From assembly GCA_963761615.1 (NCBI GenBank), contig CAVXGU010000004.1, forward strand, positions 1-64,000: a stretch of 64,000 nucleotides of DNA. The letters run 5' to 3'. Under the pieces are notes generated by a model that saw nothing but the letters and a program-made list of their open reading frames with translations, was not told the DNA's origin and ran no database searches. A program made the position numbers and the translations under genes. Within the stretch, counting starts at the first letter, position 1. The number at the start of each line of letters is the position of its first letter. Shown in pieces: positions 27,967 to 36,244 of this stretch. This stretch comes from CAVXGU01 sp963761615 (GTDB lineage: Bacteria > Acidobacteriota > Vicinamibacteria > Vicinamibacterales > CAVVIG01).

Positions 27967-28102
27967 TCCGGTTCCTCACATGCAACGCGAATCGCGTCGC
28001 CAGGGAGCACGGTACGACTCCGGAGTCACGCACGGTTCTCGTCCGTGCGAACTCAGGACGACGGGTTCGTCAAGAATCCATCGGGGGTAGGGGAACATCC
28101 TT

Positions 28103-28139
28103 ATGTGGTAATGGGGTGATGTGGTGATGTGGTGATGTA
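28103..28139. repeat. octamer simple-repeat tract (GTGATGTG/GTAATGGG type)
   Basis: Degenerate tandem units of the form GTGATGTG and GTAATGGG lie in the spacer between the divergent TonB receptor and phytase-like genes. The same family occurs at 36755-36794, 44929-44990 and 62916-63100. Confidence 0.8.
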
Positions 28140-28242
28140 CACGTTGGTGGGGGCGCGCGTTGCGTGGATGTGCAGAAATCGTTACAGACATCTGACCTCG
28201 GGCCGGCGTCTGCGCGGCTAACGTAGCGGCGGAGGGTCGATC

Positions 28243-29658
28243 ATGGGGCGTCGGGCGATCTGGGCGAGCGCGGTGGCGATGGCAATCGGAGGGCTGGTGG
28301 CGACGCCGCAGGCAGGGGGTGCGCGACACCAGCCCCGGCTGATCGCGATGGGCAGCGTCAGCGGTCTCTACCAGGATTTCGCGACGCGGACGGCCGGGCT
28401 CCTCGAGAACGGCGTGCCCGGCAATCGCCTCGCGGGACTGGGATCGGGACTGACCTACCTCGGCCGCGACGAGTTCCTCGCCCTGCCCGATCGCGGGCCG
28501 AACGCGCTGGCGTACCAGCCCTGCCTCGACAACACGACGTCGTACATCAACCGGTTCCAGACGATGCGCCTCGACCTGCAGCCCAGGGCGGCGAGCGATC
28601 CCGACGGTCTGCCGTTCCACCTCACGCCGATGCTCGTCTCGACGACGCTGCTCTCGAGCGCGACCCCGCTCGCGTACGGACCGGGCTGCGGGGGCGTCGG
28701 CAGCGGCGTGCCGGCGCTGAACGCGGTGGACCACACCTTCTACTTCACCGGACGATCGGACAACTTCGATCCCACGAAGCCGTCGACGAATCCCGCCAAC
28801 GCGCGATTCGACTCCGAGAGCATCAGGGTCTCGCCGGACGGCGCGCGCGTCTACATCTCGGACGAGTACGGGCCGGTCGTCTACGAGTTCGACCGGCGGA
28901 GCGGGCGGAGGCTCCGCGCCTTCACGCTGCCCGCCGGCTTCGCCGTGGCGCATCCCAGCGCGCGCGGCAGGGAGGAGATCGAGGGCAACACCTCGGGTCG
29001 TGTCGCCAACAAGGGCATGGAGGCGCTGGCCATCACGCCGGACGGGAAGACCCTGGTCGGCGCGATGCAGAGCCCGCTCCTTCAGGACGGCGGCGACCAG
29101 GCGGGAGGCGTCATCCGCCTGGTGACGATCGACGTCGCGTCGGGCGCCGCGACCCACCAGTACGCGTATCAGCTCGGCGACGGCGGCGCGGGCAAGACGA
29201 CGGTGAGCGACATCGCGGCGATCAACGACCACGAATTCCTGGTGGACGAGCGGGACAGCAAGGGAAGCGGCGACGAGCCGGCCGAGGCGAAGTTCAAGAA
29301 GCTGTTCAGGATCGACCTGGCCGGCGCCGCCGACGTGAGCGGCCTCAGTGGACGCGAGCGTCTCGCCGCCCGCGCCGTCAGGAAGACGCTCGCGCTCGAC
29401 ATCGTGGCGGCGTTGACCACCGGGCCCGCGCATCTCGGGGCGGGCGACATTCCCGAGAAGCTCGAGGGGATCACGTTCGGTCCCGACGTGACGATCGACG
29501 GTGTCCGCGAGCACACGCTCTGGGTCGCCAACGACAACGACTTCCTCGCCATCGTCGGTCACCCGCAGACCGTCGACAATCCCAGCCGCTTCTACGTGTT
29601 CGCCTTCGACGATTCCGACCTGCCCGGCTACGTGCCCGAGATGGCTCGGGACAGGTAG
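28243..29658 (+). CDS. secreted esterase-like phytase family protein
   Basis: This 471-residue exported protein belongs to the 'esterase-like activity of phytase' family, a six-bladed propeller-type domain. Typical segments are GLGSGLTYLGRDEFLALPDR, SESIRVSPDGARVYISDEYG and GNTSGRVANKGMEALAITPD near the middle, and TLWVANDNDFLA near the end. The leader is MGRRAIWASAVAMAIGGLVA. The start ATG follows GGAGGGTCGATC. It probably releases phosphate or an acid from an organic ester in the periplasm. Divergence from the TonB receptor suggests a shared uptake role. Confidence 0.88.
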   Translation: MGRRAIWASAVAMAIGGLVATPQAGGARHQPRLIAMGSVSGLYQDFATRTAGLLENGVPGNRLAGLGSGLTYLGRDEFLALPDRGPNALAYQPCLDNTTSYINRFQTMRLDLQPRAASDPDGLPFHLTPMLVSTTLLSSATPLAYGPGCGGVGSGVPALNAVDHTFYFTGRSDNFDPTKPSTNPANARFDSESIRVSPDGARVYISDEYGPVVYEFDRRSGRRLRAFTLPAGFAVAHPSARGREEIEGNTSGRVANKGMEALAITPDGKTLVGAMQSPLLQDGGDQAGGVIRLVTIDVASGAATHQYAYQLGDGGAGKTTVSDIAAINDHEFLVDERDSKGSGDEPAEAKFKKLFRIDLAGAADVSGLSGRERLAARAVRKTLALDIVAALTTGPAHLGAGDIPEKLEGITFGPDVTIDGVREHTLWVANDNDFLAIVGHPQTVDNPSRFYVFAFDDSDLPGYVPEMARDR

Positions 29659-29661
29659 CGC

Positions 29662-30552
29662 TCACAGCCCCCGCTGTCGCTCGGCGCGGGCGCGGCGCCG
29701 GCGGCTGCGCCAGCGGAGGTATGGCGCGAGCGGCCACCGGTCGACGCCGTACCAGTCCCCGGCGCGACGCTGGAGCGTCCGGAAGGCCGTGGCGAGCGCC
29801 GCCGACGGCGAGAGGGCGTCCAGGCGCCGGGCGTACGCCAGCGCCAGCTCCGTCAGCACCTCGCCGTGCAGCCGATCGGCGTCGGCGGTCATCCGCGCCA
29901 GGTACTGCTCCTGGGGAAAGTCGCGGTCGAGACGGTACGTCCGCCACCACGGCGAGGGAAACTTCAGCACGCTGGCGCGACGGGTGGGCGCGAACCGGAA
30001 GCCCGCCAGGAAGGCACGCGCCTGGAATCCCACGTCCACGCCGATCGGCTCCGACCCGGGATCGCGCCACGGCCCGCAGACGTCCGCGATGGCGCGGCGA
30101 TGCATCCAGCCGGACGGGGGAGACACCGACACCTGCGCGTGCGTCTTCTCGCTGCCGTAGATCTCGCGTGGTCCGTCGGGGCCGATGAACACCACGCCGC
30201 CGTAGGTGAAATCGGCGCCCGTGCGCTCGGCGGTGTCCACGAGCGCCTGCAGGTGCCAGGGAAACCACAGGTCGTCATGGCCGAGGTACGCGACGTAGTC
30301 GCCGGTCGCGCGGCGCAGCCCTTCGTTGTTCGGGCCCGACTGGGAGCCGACGCGGGTCTCGAGATTGGTCCAGTGCAGCCGGTCGTCGCCGAAGGCCGCG
30401 ACGATGCCGGCGCTGTCGTCCGTGCAGGCGTCGCCGACGACCCAGACGTCGAAGTCGCGGTAGGTCTGGGCGACGATCGTCTGGAGCGCGCACCGGAGGA
30501 GGCGGCTCCGGTTGTACGTCGAGACGACGACCGTGACGCGCGGGCTCCCCAT
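29662..30552 (-). CDS. glycosyltransferase family 2
   Basis: This 296-residue GT-A enzyme begins VTVVVSTYNRSRLLRCALQT, has VWVVGDACTDDSAGIV and the metal-binding LGHDDLWFPWH. The basic C-terminus (RWRSRRRRARAERQRG) may touch the membrane. It lies 14 bases after the cupin epimerase gene and is likely co-transcribed. The acceptor is unknown. Confidence 0.9.
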   Translation of the reverse strand: MGSPRVTVVVSTYNRSRLLRCALQTIVAQTYRDFDVWVVGDACTDDSAGIVAAFGDDRLHWTNLETRVGSQSGPNNEGLRRATGDYVAYLGHDDLWFPWHLQALVDTAERTGADFTYGGVVFIGPDGPREIYGSEKTHAQVSVSPPSGWMHRRAIADVCGPWRDPGSEPIGVDVGFQARAFLAGFRFAPTRRASVLKFPSPWWRTYRLDRDFPQEQYLARMTADADRLHGEVLTELALAYARRLDALSPSAALATAFRTLQRRAGDWYGVDRWPLAPYLRWRSRRRRARAERQRGL

Positions 30553-30566
30553 GTCCGGAGCCCGGG

Positions 30567-31094
30567 CTACCAGCCGCGCGCGTGCTGATCGAAGCTGAAG
30601 GGAATCTGATCCGTGTCGATCGGGAGCCGGTACTTGTCGGGATTGTCGTGATCGTAGGGGCGGGTCGGAAAGTTCACCACCAGCACGTCCTTCGATCCGA
30701 TGTTCCAGTTGGCGTGCCAGATGCCGGCGGGGATGTTCATCAGCCGGCGGTCGTACTCCGACAGCACCACCCTGGAGACCATGTTGCGCGTCGGCGACTC
30801 CTCGCGGACGTCGTACATCACGACCGCCAGTTCGCCGCTGACGATGAAGTAGCGGTCCTCGTGGAGCTTGTGCAGCCCCCACCCCTTCACCATCCCCGGC
30901 CTGAGGGTGAACATGTAGGAGAACACCAGCGGATCGGGATGCCACGTCCATCGCGCGTCGAACAGCTCGCAGACCGACCCGCGGTCGTCGATGTGGGTGG
31001 TCGCGCGGCGGAACGTGACGCCGTGCGGCACCGGGGACCGCGGCGTGCCGTCCGCAGTCACGGTGGGCGCATCCTTGATCAAGTCGGTCGACAT
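30567..31094 (-). CDS. RmlC-like cupin sugar epimerase/isomerase
   Basis: This 175-residue cupin has the features of dTDP-4-dehydrorhamnose 3,5-epimerase relatives: THIDDRGSVCELFDARWTWH, RPGMVKGWGLHKLHEDRYFI and MNIPAGIWHANWNIG. The HLHEDRY-type motif resembles WxcM/FdtA-like cupins more than classical RmlC. The start is ATG 31094. It shares a transcript with the downstream glycosyltransferase, so it probably makes or tailors that enzyme's donor sugar. Confidence 0.82.
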   Translation of the reverse strand: MSTDLIKDAPTVTADGTPRSPVPHGVTFRRATTHIDDRGSVCELFDARWTWHPDPLVFSYMFTLRPGMVKGWGLHKLHEDRYFIVSGELAVVMYDVREESPTRNMVSRVVLSEYDRRLMNIPAGIWHANWNIGSKDVLVVNFPTRPYDHDNPDKYRLPIDTDQIPFSFDQHARGW

Positions 31095-31152
31095 CGCGAG
31101 AACATAGCACGGATTCGCGGGTATACTGACGCGCTCAAGGAGAGGCAGCCTC

Positions 31153-31443
31153 ATGCCCAGATTCCACATCGAAGTGCCCCATGAGTCGGAAACCATTGCG
31201 TGCGCACGCGCTGTCGAGGTCTTCCTGAAATCGGGATCGCACTTTCTCACCCATGCCGACTGGGGCTGCAAGGACGGCGTGCACAAGGCGTGGTTCGTCG
31301 CGGAGGTCGGGAGCCGGGAAGAGGCCCGCGCCATCGTGCCCGTGGCGTTCCGCGCGCGGGCCGAGGTCGTCCAGCTCAACGACTTCACGATCGAGGAGAT
31401 CGACGAGCTGCTGCGGTACCACCGCAAGCCCGCCGGCTCGTAG
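31153..31443 (+). CDS. conserved small protein of unknown function
   Basis: This 96-residue soluble protein starts MPRFHIEVPHESETIACARA after a strong AAGGAGAGG site. It has an alternating strand-helix pattern, HADWGCKDGVHKAWFVAEV in the middle and QLNDFTIEEIDELLRYHRK at the end, which suggests a small ferredoxin-like alpha/beta fold. One conserved-looking cysteine follows a tryptophan (WGC). It is divergent from the cupin epimerase with 58 bases between starts. The function is not recognised. Confidence 0.72.
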   Translation: MPRFHIEVPHESETIACARAVEVFLKSGSHFLTHADWGCKDGVHKAWFVAEVGSREEARAIVPVAFRARAEVVQLNDFTIEEIDELLRYHRKPAGS

Positions 31444-31494
31444 ACGGGCGGGGGCGAGGGGTCGCCCGGTGTCGCGGCCGCGTTCGCGTCGGAC

Positions 31495-32145
31495 TCAGGG
31501 GCGACTTCTCACGGGCCAGATGCCGTACCACGTGGTCTTGATGACGGCGTCGTTCGCGGTGCCGAAGAACAGGCGTGCGCGCACCGCCAGCGTCCCGAAG
31601 GCGTTGCTGGTCGTGCTCGACCAGAAGGTGCAGGGCGTATCGTTCAGCGCGTCGCACAGCCCGGGCGCCGACGGCACGTTGAAGAACGCATGATCGGCCG
31701 GACCGACGCCGACCGTCGTCCCGGCCAGGCAGCCCGTCCCGCCGTTGTTCGTCAGCGACGGAAAGCTGGCGTTGTCACAGCCCAGTTGAGAGGCGCGCAG
31801 GATCGTCGCCGCCCACTCGGCGGCCGTGGGCAGCCGCCAGTCGCCGGCCCGCGATCGGTCCGAGAGCCCGCACTCGCCGGTGTGGAGCCTGGCGGCGGCG
31901 GTGTTGGCCGCGGCGAAGTCGGCGGAGCCGAGGCACGAGGCGTCGCGGAGCCAGACGAGGCCCGTCAGCGTATCGGTGACCGTGCCGTTCCCGCAGTCCA
32001 CATAGCGATTGGTGTTGTCGGAGCACGGTGGCTCCGGGTTGGCGAACGGCGGCGGGTTGCCCCGGCCCTGCGCCATCACGTGGGCGGGTAGCGGGAACAG
32101 CAGGGAAGCGATCAGGACGGCGACGGCAGACAGGCGAGCGGGCAT
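31495..32145 (-). CDS. secreted DUF1566 protein
   Basis: This 216-residue exported protein has a signal peptide ending near LPAHVMAQG and a DUF1566 domain: RYVDCGNGTVTDTLTGLVWL, GDWRLPTAAEWAATI and FWSSTTSNAFGTLAVRARLF. The domain is related to the C-type-lectin/FGE-like fold found in secreted and surface proteins. Cysteines occur in pairs, in line with export. The start is ATG 32145. No partner gene is obvious. Confidence 0.85.
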   Translation of the reverse strand: MPARLSAVAVLIASLLFPLPAHVMAQGRGNPPPFANPEPPCSDNTNRYVDCGNGTVTDTLTGLVWLRDASCLGSADFAAANTAAARLHTGECGLSDRSRAGDWRLPTAAEWAATILRASQLGCDNASFPSLTNNGGTGCLAGTTVGVGPADHAFFNVPSAPGLCDALNDTPCTFWSSTTSNAFGTLAVRARLFFGTANDAVIKTTWYGIWPVRSRP

Positions 32146-32425
32146 GGCAGCCTCCGGCGCTTCATGCTCTACGAGTCGGCCGGCCGAATCAAGCTCAGCA
32201 GAGCGTGGGAGTCCTGCAGTCTGACTCGTCAACTGGAGAGGGCACACCACAAGTTCGCGCGCGCGTCTTCATCGTCGCCGGCATCCGGGGGCTTGCCGTG
32301 TTCGGCCCGCTGTACGGACTCGTGGACGCGGCCGGGCGCCACCCGGGCCCCCGCAAGGAAAGGCCGCGATATACTCGCGCCCTGATGCGCCCAGCGGCGG
32401 CGCGCAAGGGTTCCGTCACGGGAGC

Positions 32426-33103
32426 ATGGACGCAATGAACGTGAAGCAGGCGGTGTTCGCGTTGGGTCTCTCGGCGGCGCTGTTCGTGCCTGCGACGGCG
32501 GCTGGCCAGGAGACGACGTGGTACGCGGGTGGGGGACTGGCGGTGGAAAACATCCGCTTCGAACCGTACTACACGGTCTACAACGCCGACACTCCCTCGC
32601 AGTTCGACGATCGAGCGACCGGACGACAGGTCAACCTGATGGTGGGGCAGCGGGTTCCCGTGGCGCGGCGCGTCTCGCTCGGCTGGCAGGCGACGCTCGG
32701 CGTGAACGGCTTCCACTGGACGCTCTCGCTGCCCGAGGAGCCGGCGCGTCTCGAGTACTCGACGCCGTTCGCGGTGGTCGTGAGCGCCGTCCCGGAGGTG
32801 GACCTCGGCGGCGGCGTCTCGGTGTTCGGGGCGATCGGCGTCGGGACGGGCCGTGTCCACGAGCTCAAGACGTCGCTGAGCACGTCGGCCTACGACTACA
32901 ACCACTTCCGACCCGTCGGCGCCTTCGGGGCCGGCGTCCGAATCCGGGTGATGCCGCCGGTCAATCTCTTCGGCCGATACGACTGGGTCCGCTATGCGTC
33001 GTTCGGGTTCGACACGTTCGATCCGGCGGGAGTGCGGATCGAACACGTGCGGGACGCCCCACGACCGCGAGGGGCGACATTCGGCGTCCTGTTCCGTTTC
33101 TGA
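32426..33103 (+). CDS. outer-membrane beta-barrel protein (OmpA/porin-like fold)
   Basis: This 225-residue protein has a signal peptide ending VPATAAGQE, alternating amphipathic strands such as TWYAGGGLAVENIRF, RRVSLGWQATLGVNGFHW and VGAFGAGVRIRVMPPVNLFG, and a C-terminal aromatic residue (GATFGVLFRF) as recognised by BamA. It is probably an eight- to ten-stranded barrel. ATG 32426 or ATG 32435 may be the start. Confidence 0.82.
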   Translation: MDAMNVKQAVFALGLSAALFVPATAAGQETTWYAGGGLAVENIRFEPYYTVYNADTPSQFDDRATGRQVNLMVGQRVPVARRVSLGWQATLGVNGFHWTLSLPEEPARLEYSTPFAVVVSAVPEVDLGGGVSVFGAIGVGTGRVHELKTSLSTSAYDYNHFRPVGAFGAGVRIRVMPPVNLFGRYDWVRYASFGFDTFDPAGVRIEHVRDAPRPRGATFGVLFRF

Positions 33104-33149
33104 GAGCCTTCGCGATCGAGAACAGGCGCTGAACCGTCCGCCGGGCTAC

Positions 33150-33346
33150 AGCGTTTTCGAGGTCGATGTCGCCCCGAGATCGATGTCGTCGCGAGACCGG
33201 TGCAGCCGCGAGACCGGTGTAGCCGCGGGACTGGTGTAGCCGCGGGACTGGTGTAGCCGCGAGACTGGTGTAGCCGCGGACCTTCAGGTCCGCCAATGCG
33301 AAGCCGACGTGAAGGTCGGCCGCCACCGCGAAACGAAAACCGCTCT
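33150..33346 (+). repeat. composite REP element, copy 4 (197 bp)
   Basis: This is the longest copy. It starts AGCGTTTTCGAGGTCGATG, carries about six tandem units of GAGACCGGTGTAGCCGC type, then the GGACCTTCAGGTCC hairpin, a variant second hairpin CGACGTGAAGGTCG and the end GCGAAACGAAAACCGCTCT. It sits between the barrel gene and tRNA-Leu, 23 bases from the tRNA. Confidence 0.88.
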
Positions 33347-33369
33347 AACCCAGCCGGCGCTCTTCGGAT

Positions 33370-33456
33370 TGGTGCGGAAGGGGGGATTCGAACCCCCACG
33401 GTATTGCTACCGCCAGCCCCTCAAGCTGGTGCGTCTGCCAGTTCCGCCACTTCCGC
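33370..33456 (-). tRNA. tRNA-Leu (anticodon GAG)
   Basis: The minus strand reads GCGGAAGTGGCGGAACTGGC at the 5' end with a class II variable arm (GGCGGTAGCAATACCG), a T-arm GGGGGTTCGAATCCCCC and acceptor strand CTTCCGC-A. The anticodon loop is TTGAGGG between CCAGC and GCTGG, giving GAG. CCA is encoded. Confidence 0.97.
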
Positions 33457-33519
33457 GTGGATGGCGAATCCCAAGTATAGGGCACAATCCGGCAGGCGAA
33501 CAACGGCGCGCGACGCCCG

Positions 33520-34107
33520 TCACGCCGCGGTGACGACGATGCCGCTGCAGACGCGCCCGCCGCGGCGCCGGTAGGCATGCGCCACGCTCGAGTCGAAGTA
33601 GATCGAGTCGCCGGCCGCGAGATCGTGCGCGACCTCGCCGATGTGCACGCTCAGCGCGCCCCGGATCACGTAGAGGAACTCGACGCCCGGATGCGCGTGC
33701 GGGCGAAGCCGGTCGACGCTGACGGGAAGGAACTCCGCGTAGTAGCTGTTGAAGCGCCGTTCGGTGGCGGGGTAGTCCAGCGACTCGAACCGGAACGCCA
33801 CGTCGCGCGCGCCCGGGCGATCGGGCAGCCTCACGCGATCCGCGCGCCGCACGACGGCGACCAGGGGCTTCTCTCGCGCGCCGCCGAAGAAGTAGTCCAG
33901 CCCGACGCTGAAGACGAGCGCGATGCGCAGCAGCGTCGGCAGCGTCGGGAACACCCGGCCGCGCTCGATCTTGGAGAGGAGCGCGGGAGACAGACCGGTG
34001 TGCTTCCCGAGCTCGACGAGCCCGATCTTCTTCTCGAGGCGCAGCGCCCGGACCGTCGCGCCGATCCCGTACTCGCCCAGCCCTTTCTGCAGCGTCGCCG
34101 ACAGCAT
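33520..34107 (-). CDS. XRE-family regulator with C-terminal cupin
   Basis: This 195-residue repressor has a helix-turn-helix (ATVRALRLEKKIGLVELGKH, then TGLSPALLSKIERGRVFPTL) and a cupin domain with LRPHAHPGVEFLYVIRGALS and DLAAGDSIYFDSSVAHAYRR. Relatives sense small ligands through the cupin. The start is ATG 34107 after CGAGGAGATG. It is divergent from the SDR-lipocalin gene over an AT-rich spacer, so it likely controls that gene and itself. Confidence 0.92.
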   Translation of the reverse strand: MLSATLQKGLGEYGIGATVRALRLEKKIGLVELGKHTGLSPALLSKIERGRVFPTLPTLLRIALVFSVGLDYFFGGAREKPLVAVVRRADRVRLPDRPGARDVAFRFESLDYPATERRFNSYYAEFLPVSVDRLRPHAHPGVEFLYVIRGALSVHIGEVAHDLAAGDSIYFDSSVAHAYRRRGGRVCSGIVVTAA

Positions 34108-34187
34108 CGCATCTCCTCGTTTTGAAGCTCGGTCAAATTCGGGGCCGGCGATTGTCACGTCGTTCACAGGAACGCGCCGTCCTGGCG

Positions 34188-34231
34188 CATTTTACTTGCA
34201 TTCAATCTAAAGTGCATTAAATTCAATAGTT
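34188..34231. promoter_or_regulatory. AT-rich divergent control region with TGCATT direct repeats
   Basis: In a region of about 70% GC this stretch is strikingly AT-rich. It holds the direct repeats TTGCATTCAAT and GTGCATTAAATTCAAT about 17 bases apart. It lies between the divergent XRE-cupin and SDR-lipocalin genes and is a candidate operator and promoter. No clean -35/-10 pair could be fixed. Confidence 0.5.
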
Positions 34232-34273
34232 GAGGCGTCGCAAACGGGCGCGACGCGAACAGGAGCGGGTGCC

Positions 34274-36244
34274 ATGCACGACGCCACGACGGTTCTGCTC
34301 ACGGGCGCGACCGGGTACATCGGCGGGCGTCTTCTTCGACGTCTCGAAGAGGACGGCCGTACGGTGCGGTGCCTCGCCCGGGATCCCGGCAAGGTCCGGG
34401 CGACAAGGCCGACGACCACGGCGGTACGCGGCGACTGCCTCGACGAGGCGTCGCTCGGACCGGCGCTCGAAGGCGTGGACACCGCGTACTACCTGGTGCA
34501 CTCGATGGCGTCCGGATCGCAGTTCGCGCAGCTCGATCGACGCGCGGCCGCCAACTTCGGACGCGCCGCGGCCCGGGCGGGCGTGCGCCGCATCATCTAC
34601 CTCGGCGGGCTGACGGGCGAGTCGGCGTCGCTCTCCGCACACCTCCGCAGCCGCGCGGAAACCGGCGACGTCCTCCGGGCGAGCGGCGTGCCCGTCATCG
34701 AGTTTCGCGCGTCGATCATCGTCGGCGCCGGGAGCCTCTCCTTCGAGATGATCAAGGCCCTGGTCGAACGTCTGCCCGTCATGATTTGCCCCCGATGGGT
34801 GGCGACGCCCACGCAGCCGATCGCCGTCGACGATGTGCTGGCGTACCTGCTGGCGGCGCTGGACCTGCCTGGCGAGAGCGGCCGCGTGTTCGAGATCGGC
34901 GGGCCGGACGTCGTGTCGTACGGCGACATCATGCGCGCGTACGCCCGGGCGCGCGGCCTCCGGCGCCTGCTCGTGCCGGTCCCGGTCCTCACGCCGCATC
35001 TGTCCAGCCTGTGGCTCAGGCTGGTCACGCCCGCGCAGGCGGACGTCGGCCGGTCGCTCGTCGAAGGGCTGAGGACCGCGACGGTCGTGCGATCGACCGC
35101 TGCCAGCAAGGCATTCCCGATCGAACCGCTGCCGCTTCGCGTGGCCATGGCGAGGGCGATCGGCGAAGGGGCGTCCTCGGGTGTCAAGCGCGACTCGCGG
35201 AGCGTTGTCGTGCACGCTGGCGTGGCCGACGCCTTCGAGCCGATCCGCAGGATCGGCGGGGCGTCGGGGTGGTACTTCGGCGACTGGCTGTGGCGCGCGC
35301 GCGGCTGGATCGATCGTCGCCTGGGCGGCGTCGGCATGCGCCGGGGCCGCCGCGATCCCGACGCGTGTCGCGTGGGCGACATCGTCGACGGGTGGACGGT
35401 CGAGGCGTACGAGCCGGATCGCCGCCTCCGGCTGTCGGCCGACCTCAAGCTGCCCGGCCGCGGCTGGCTGGAGTTCGAGGTGGCACCCGCCGGCAGCGGC
35501 CGCTCGCTCATCCGGCAGACCGCGACGTTCGATCCGCGCGGCGTGCTCGGACGGGTCTACTGGTACGCCATCCTCCCGCTGCACGTGGTCCTCTTCCGTG
35601 GCCTCCTCCGCAGCATCGCGCGGAAGGCGGAGGGGCGTCGGTCCCCGCCTGGCGGCTCGCCCAGGCCACGGACCGGTGTGACGGCAGCGGCGCTTGCCGC
35701 CGCTGCGATGTCCGTCCTGCCCCGTCCGGCGGACGCCGCACCGGATCGGCGCCAGGCCGTTCGGACCGTGGACGCCGTGGACCTCGATCGCTACGTCGGC
35801 GACTGGTTCGAGATCGCGCGATTCCCCAACCGGTTTCAGCGCAACTGCGCCGGCGACGTGCGGGCGAGCTACGCGCGGCGCGATGACGGGCGCATCGACG
35901 TGATCAACCGGTGCCGCACGGCCGACGGCGAAATCACGGCGCGCGGCGTCGCCCGGATCGCCAACGCGCGGACGAACGCGGAGCTCGAGGTCCGGTTCGC
36001 GCCGGGCTTCCTGTCGTTCCTGCCCGTCGTCTGGGGCGACTACTGGATCGTCGGGCTCGCCGGGGACTATTCCTGGGCGGTCGTCGGCTCGCCGGACCGG
36101 AAGTACCTCTGGATCCTGTCCCGGACGCCGGTGCTGGACGAGGCCAGCCGTGCATCGGCGCTCGCGGCCGCGAGCGACAACGGGTTCGACCTCGAGAGGC
36201 TGGTCGAAACCAGTCAGGCGGATCGACGTGAAGTCGGACCATGA
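34274..36244 (+). CDS. NAD(P)-binding SDR/DUF2867 protein fused to a lipocalin
   Basis: This 656-residue protein has three parts. Residues 1-220 are an atypical SDR (VLLTGATGYIGGRLLRRLEE) as in YbjT. Residues 225-460 are DUF2867 (GGASGWYFGDWLWRARGWID, VYWYAILPLHVVLFRG). Residues 500-650 are a Blc-type lipocalin with the signature DLDRYVGDWFEIARFPNRFQ, GRIDVINRCRTADG and YSWAVVGSPDRKYLWILSRT. Between the last two lies a signal-peptide-like run, TGVTAAALAAAAMSVLPRP then ADAAPD, so two originally separate genes appear to be joined. The fusion could be real or follow from a lost stop. Its TGA overlaps the next ATG. Confidence 0.86.
   Translation: MHDATTVLLTGATGYIGGRLLRRLEEDGRTVRCLARDPGKVRATRPTTTAVRGDCLDEASLGPALEGVDTAYYLVHSMASGSQFAQLDRRAAANFGRAAARAGVRRIIYLGGLTGESASLSAHLRSRAETGDVLRASGVPVIEFRASIIVGAGSLSFEMIKALVERLPVMICPRWVATPTQPIAVDDVLAYLLAALDLPGESGRVFEIGGPDVVSYGDIMRAYARARGLRRLLVPVPVLTPHLSSLWLRLVTPAQADVGRSLVEGLRTATVVRSTAASKAFPIEPLPLRVAMARAIGEGASSGVKRDSRSVVVHAGVADAFEPIRRIGGASGWYFGDWLWRARGWIDRRLGGVGMRRGRRDPDACRVGDIVDGWTVEAYEPDRRLRLSADLKLPGRGWLEFEVAPAGSGRSLIRQTATFDPRGVLGRVYWYAILPLHVVLFRGLLRSIARKAEGRRSPPGGSPRPRTGVTAAALAAAAMSVLPRPADAAPDRRQAVRTVDAVDLDRYVGDWFEIARFPNRFQRNCAGDVRASYARRDDGRIDVINRCRTADGEITARGVARIANARTNAELEVRFAPGFLSFLPVVWGDYWIVGLAGDYSWAVVGSPDRKYLWILSRTPVLDEASRASALAAASDNGFDLERLVETSQADRREVGP

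Noticed and set aside
25498..28119. An 873-codon open frame opposite the TonB receptor
   Set aside because: Same antisense pattern; Arg/Val-rich repeats with no signal, domain or ribosome site.
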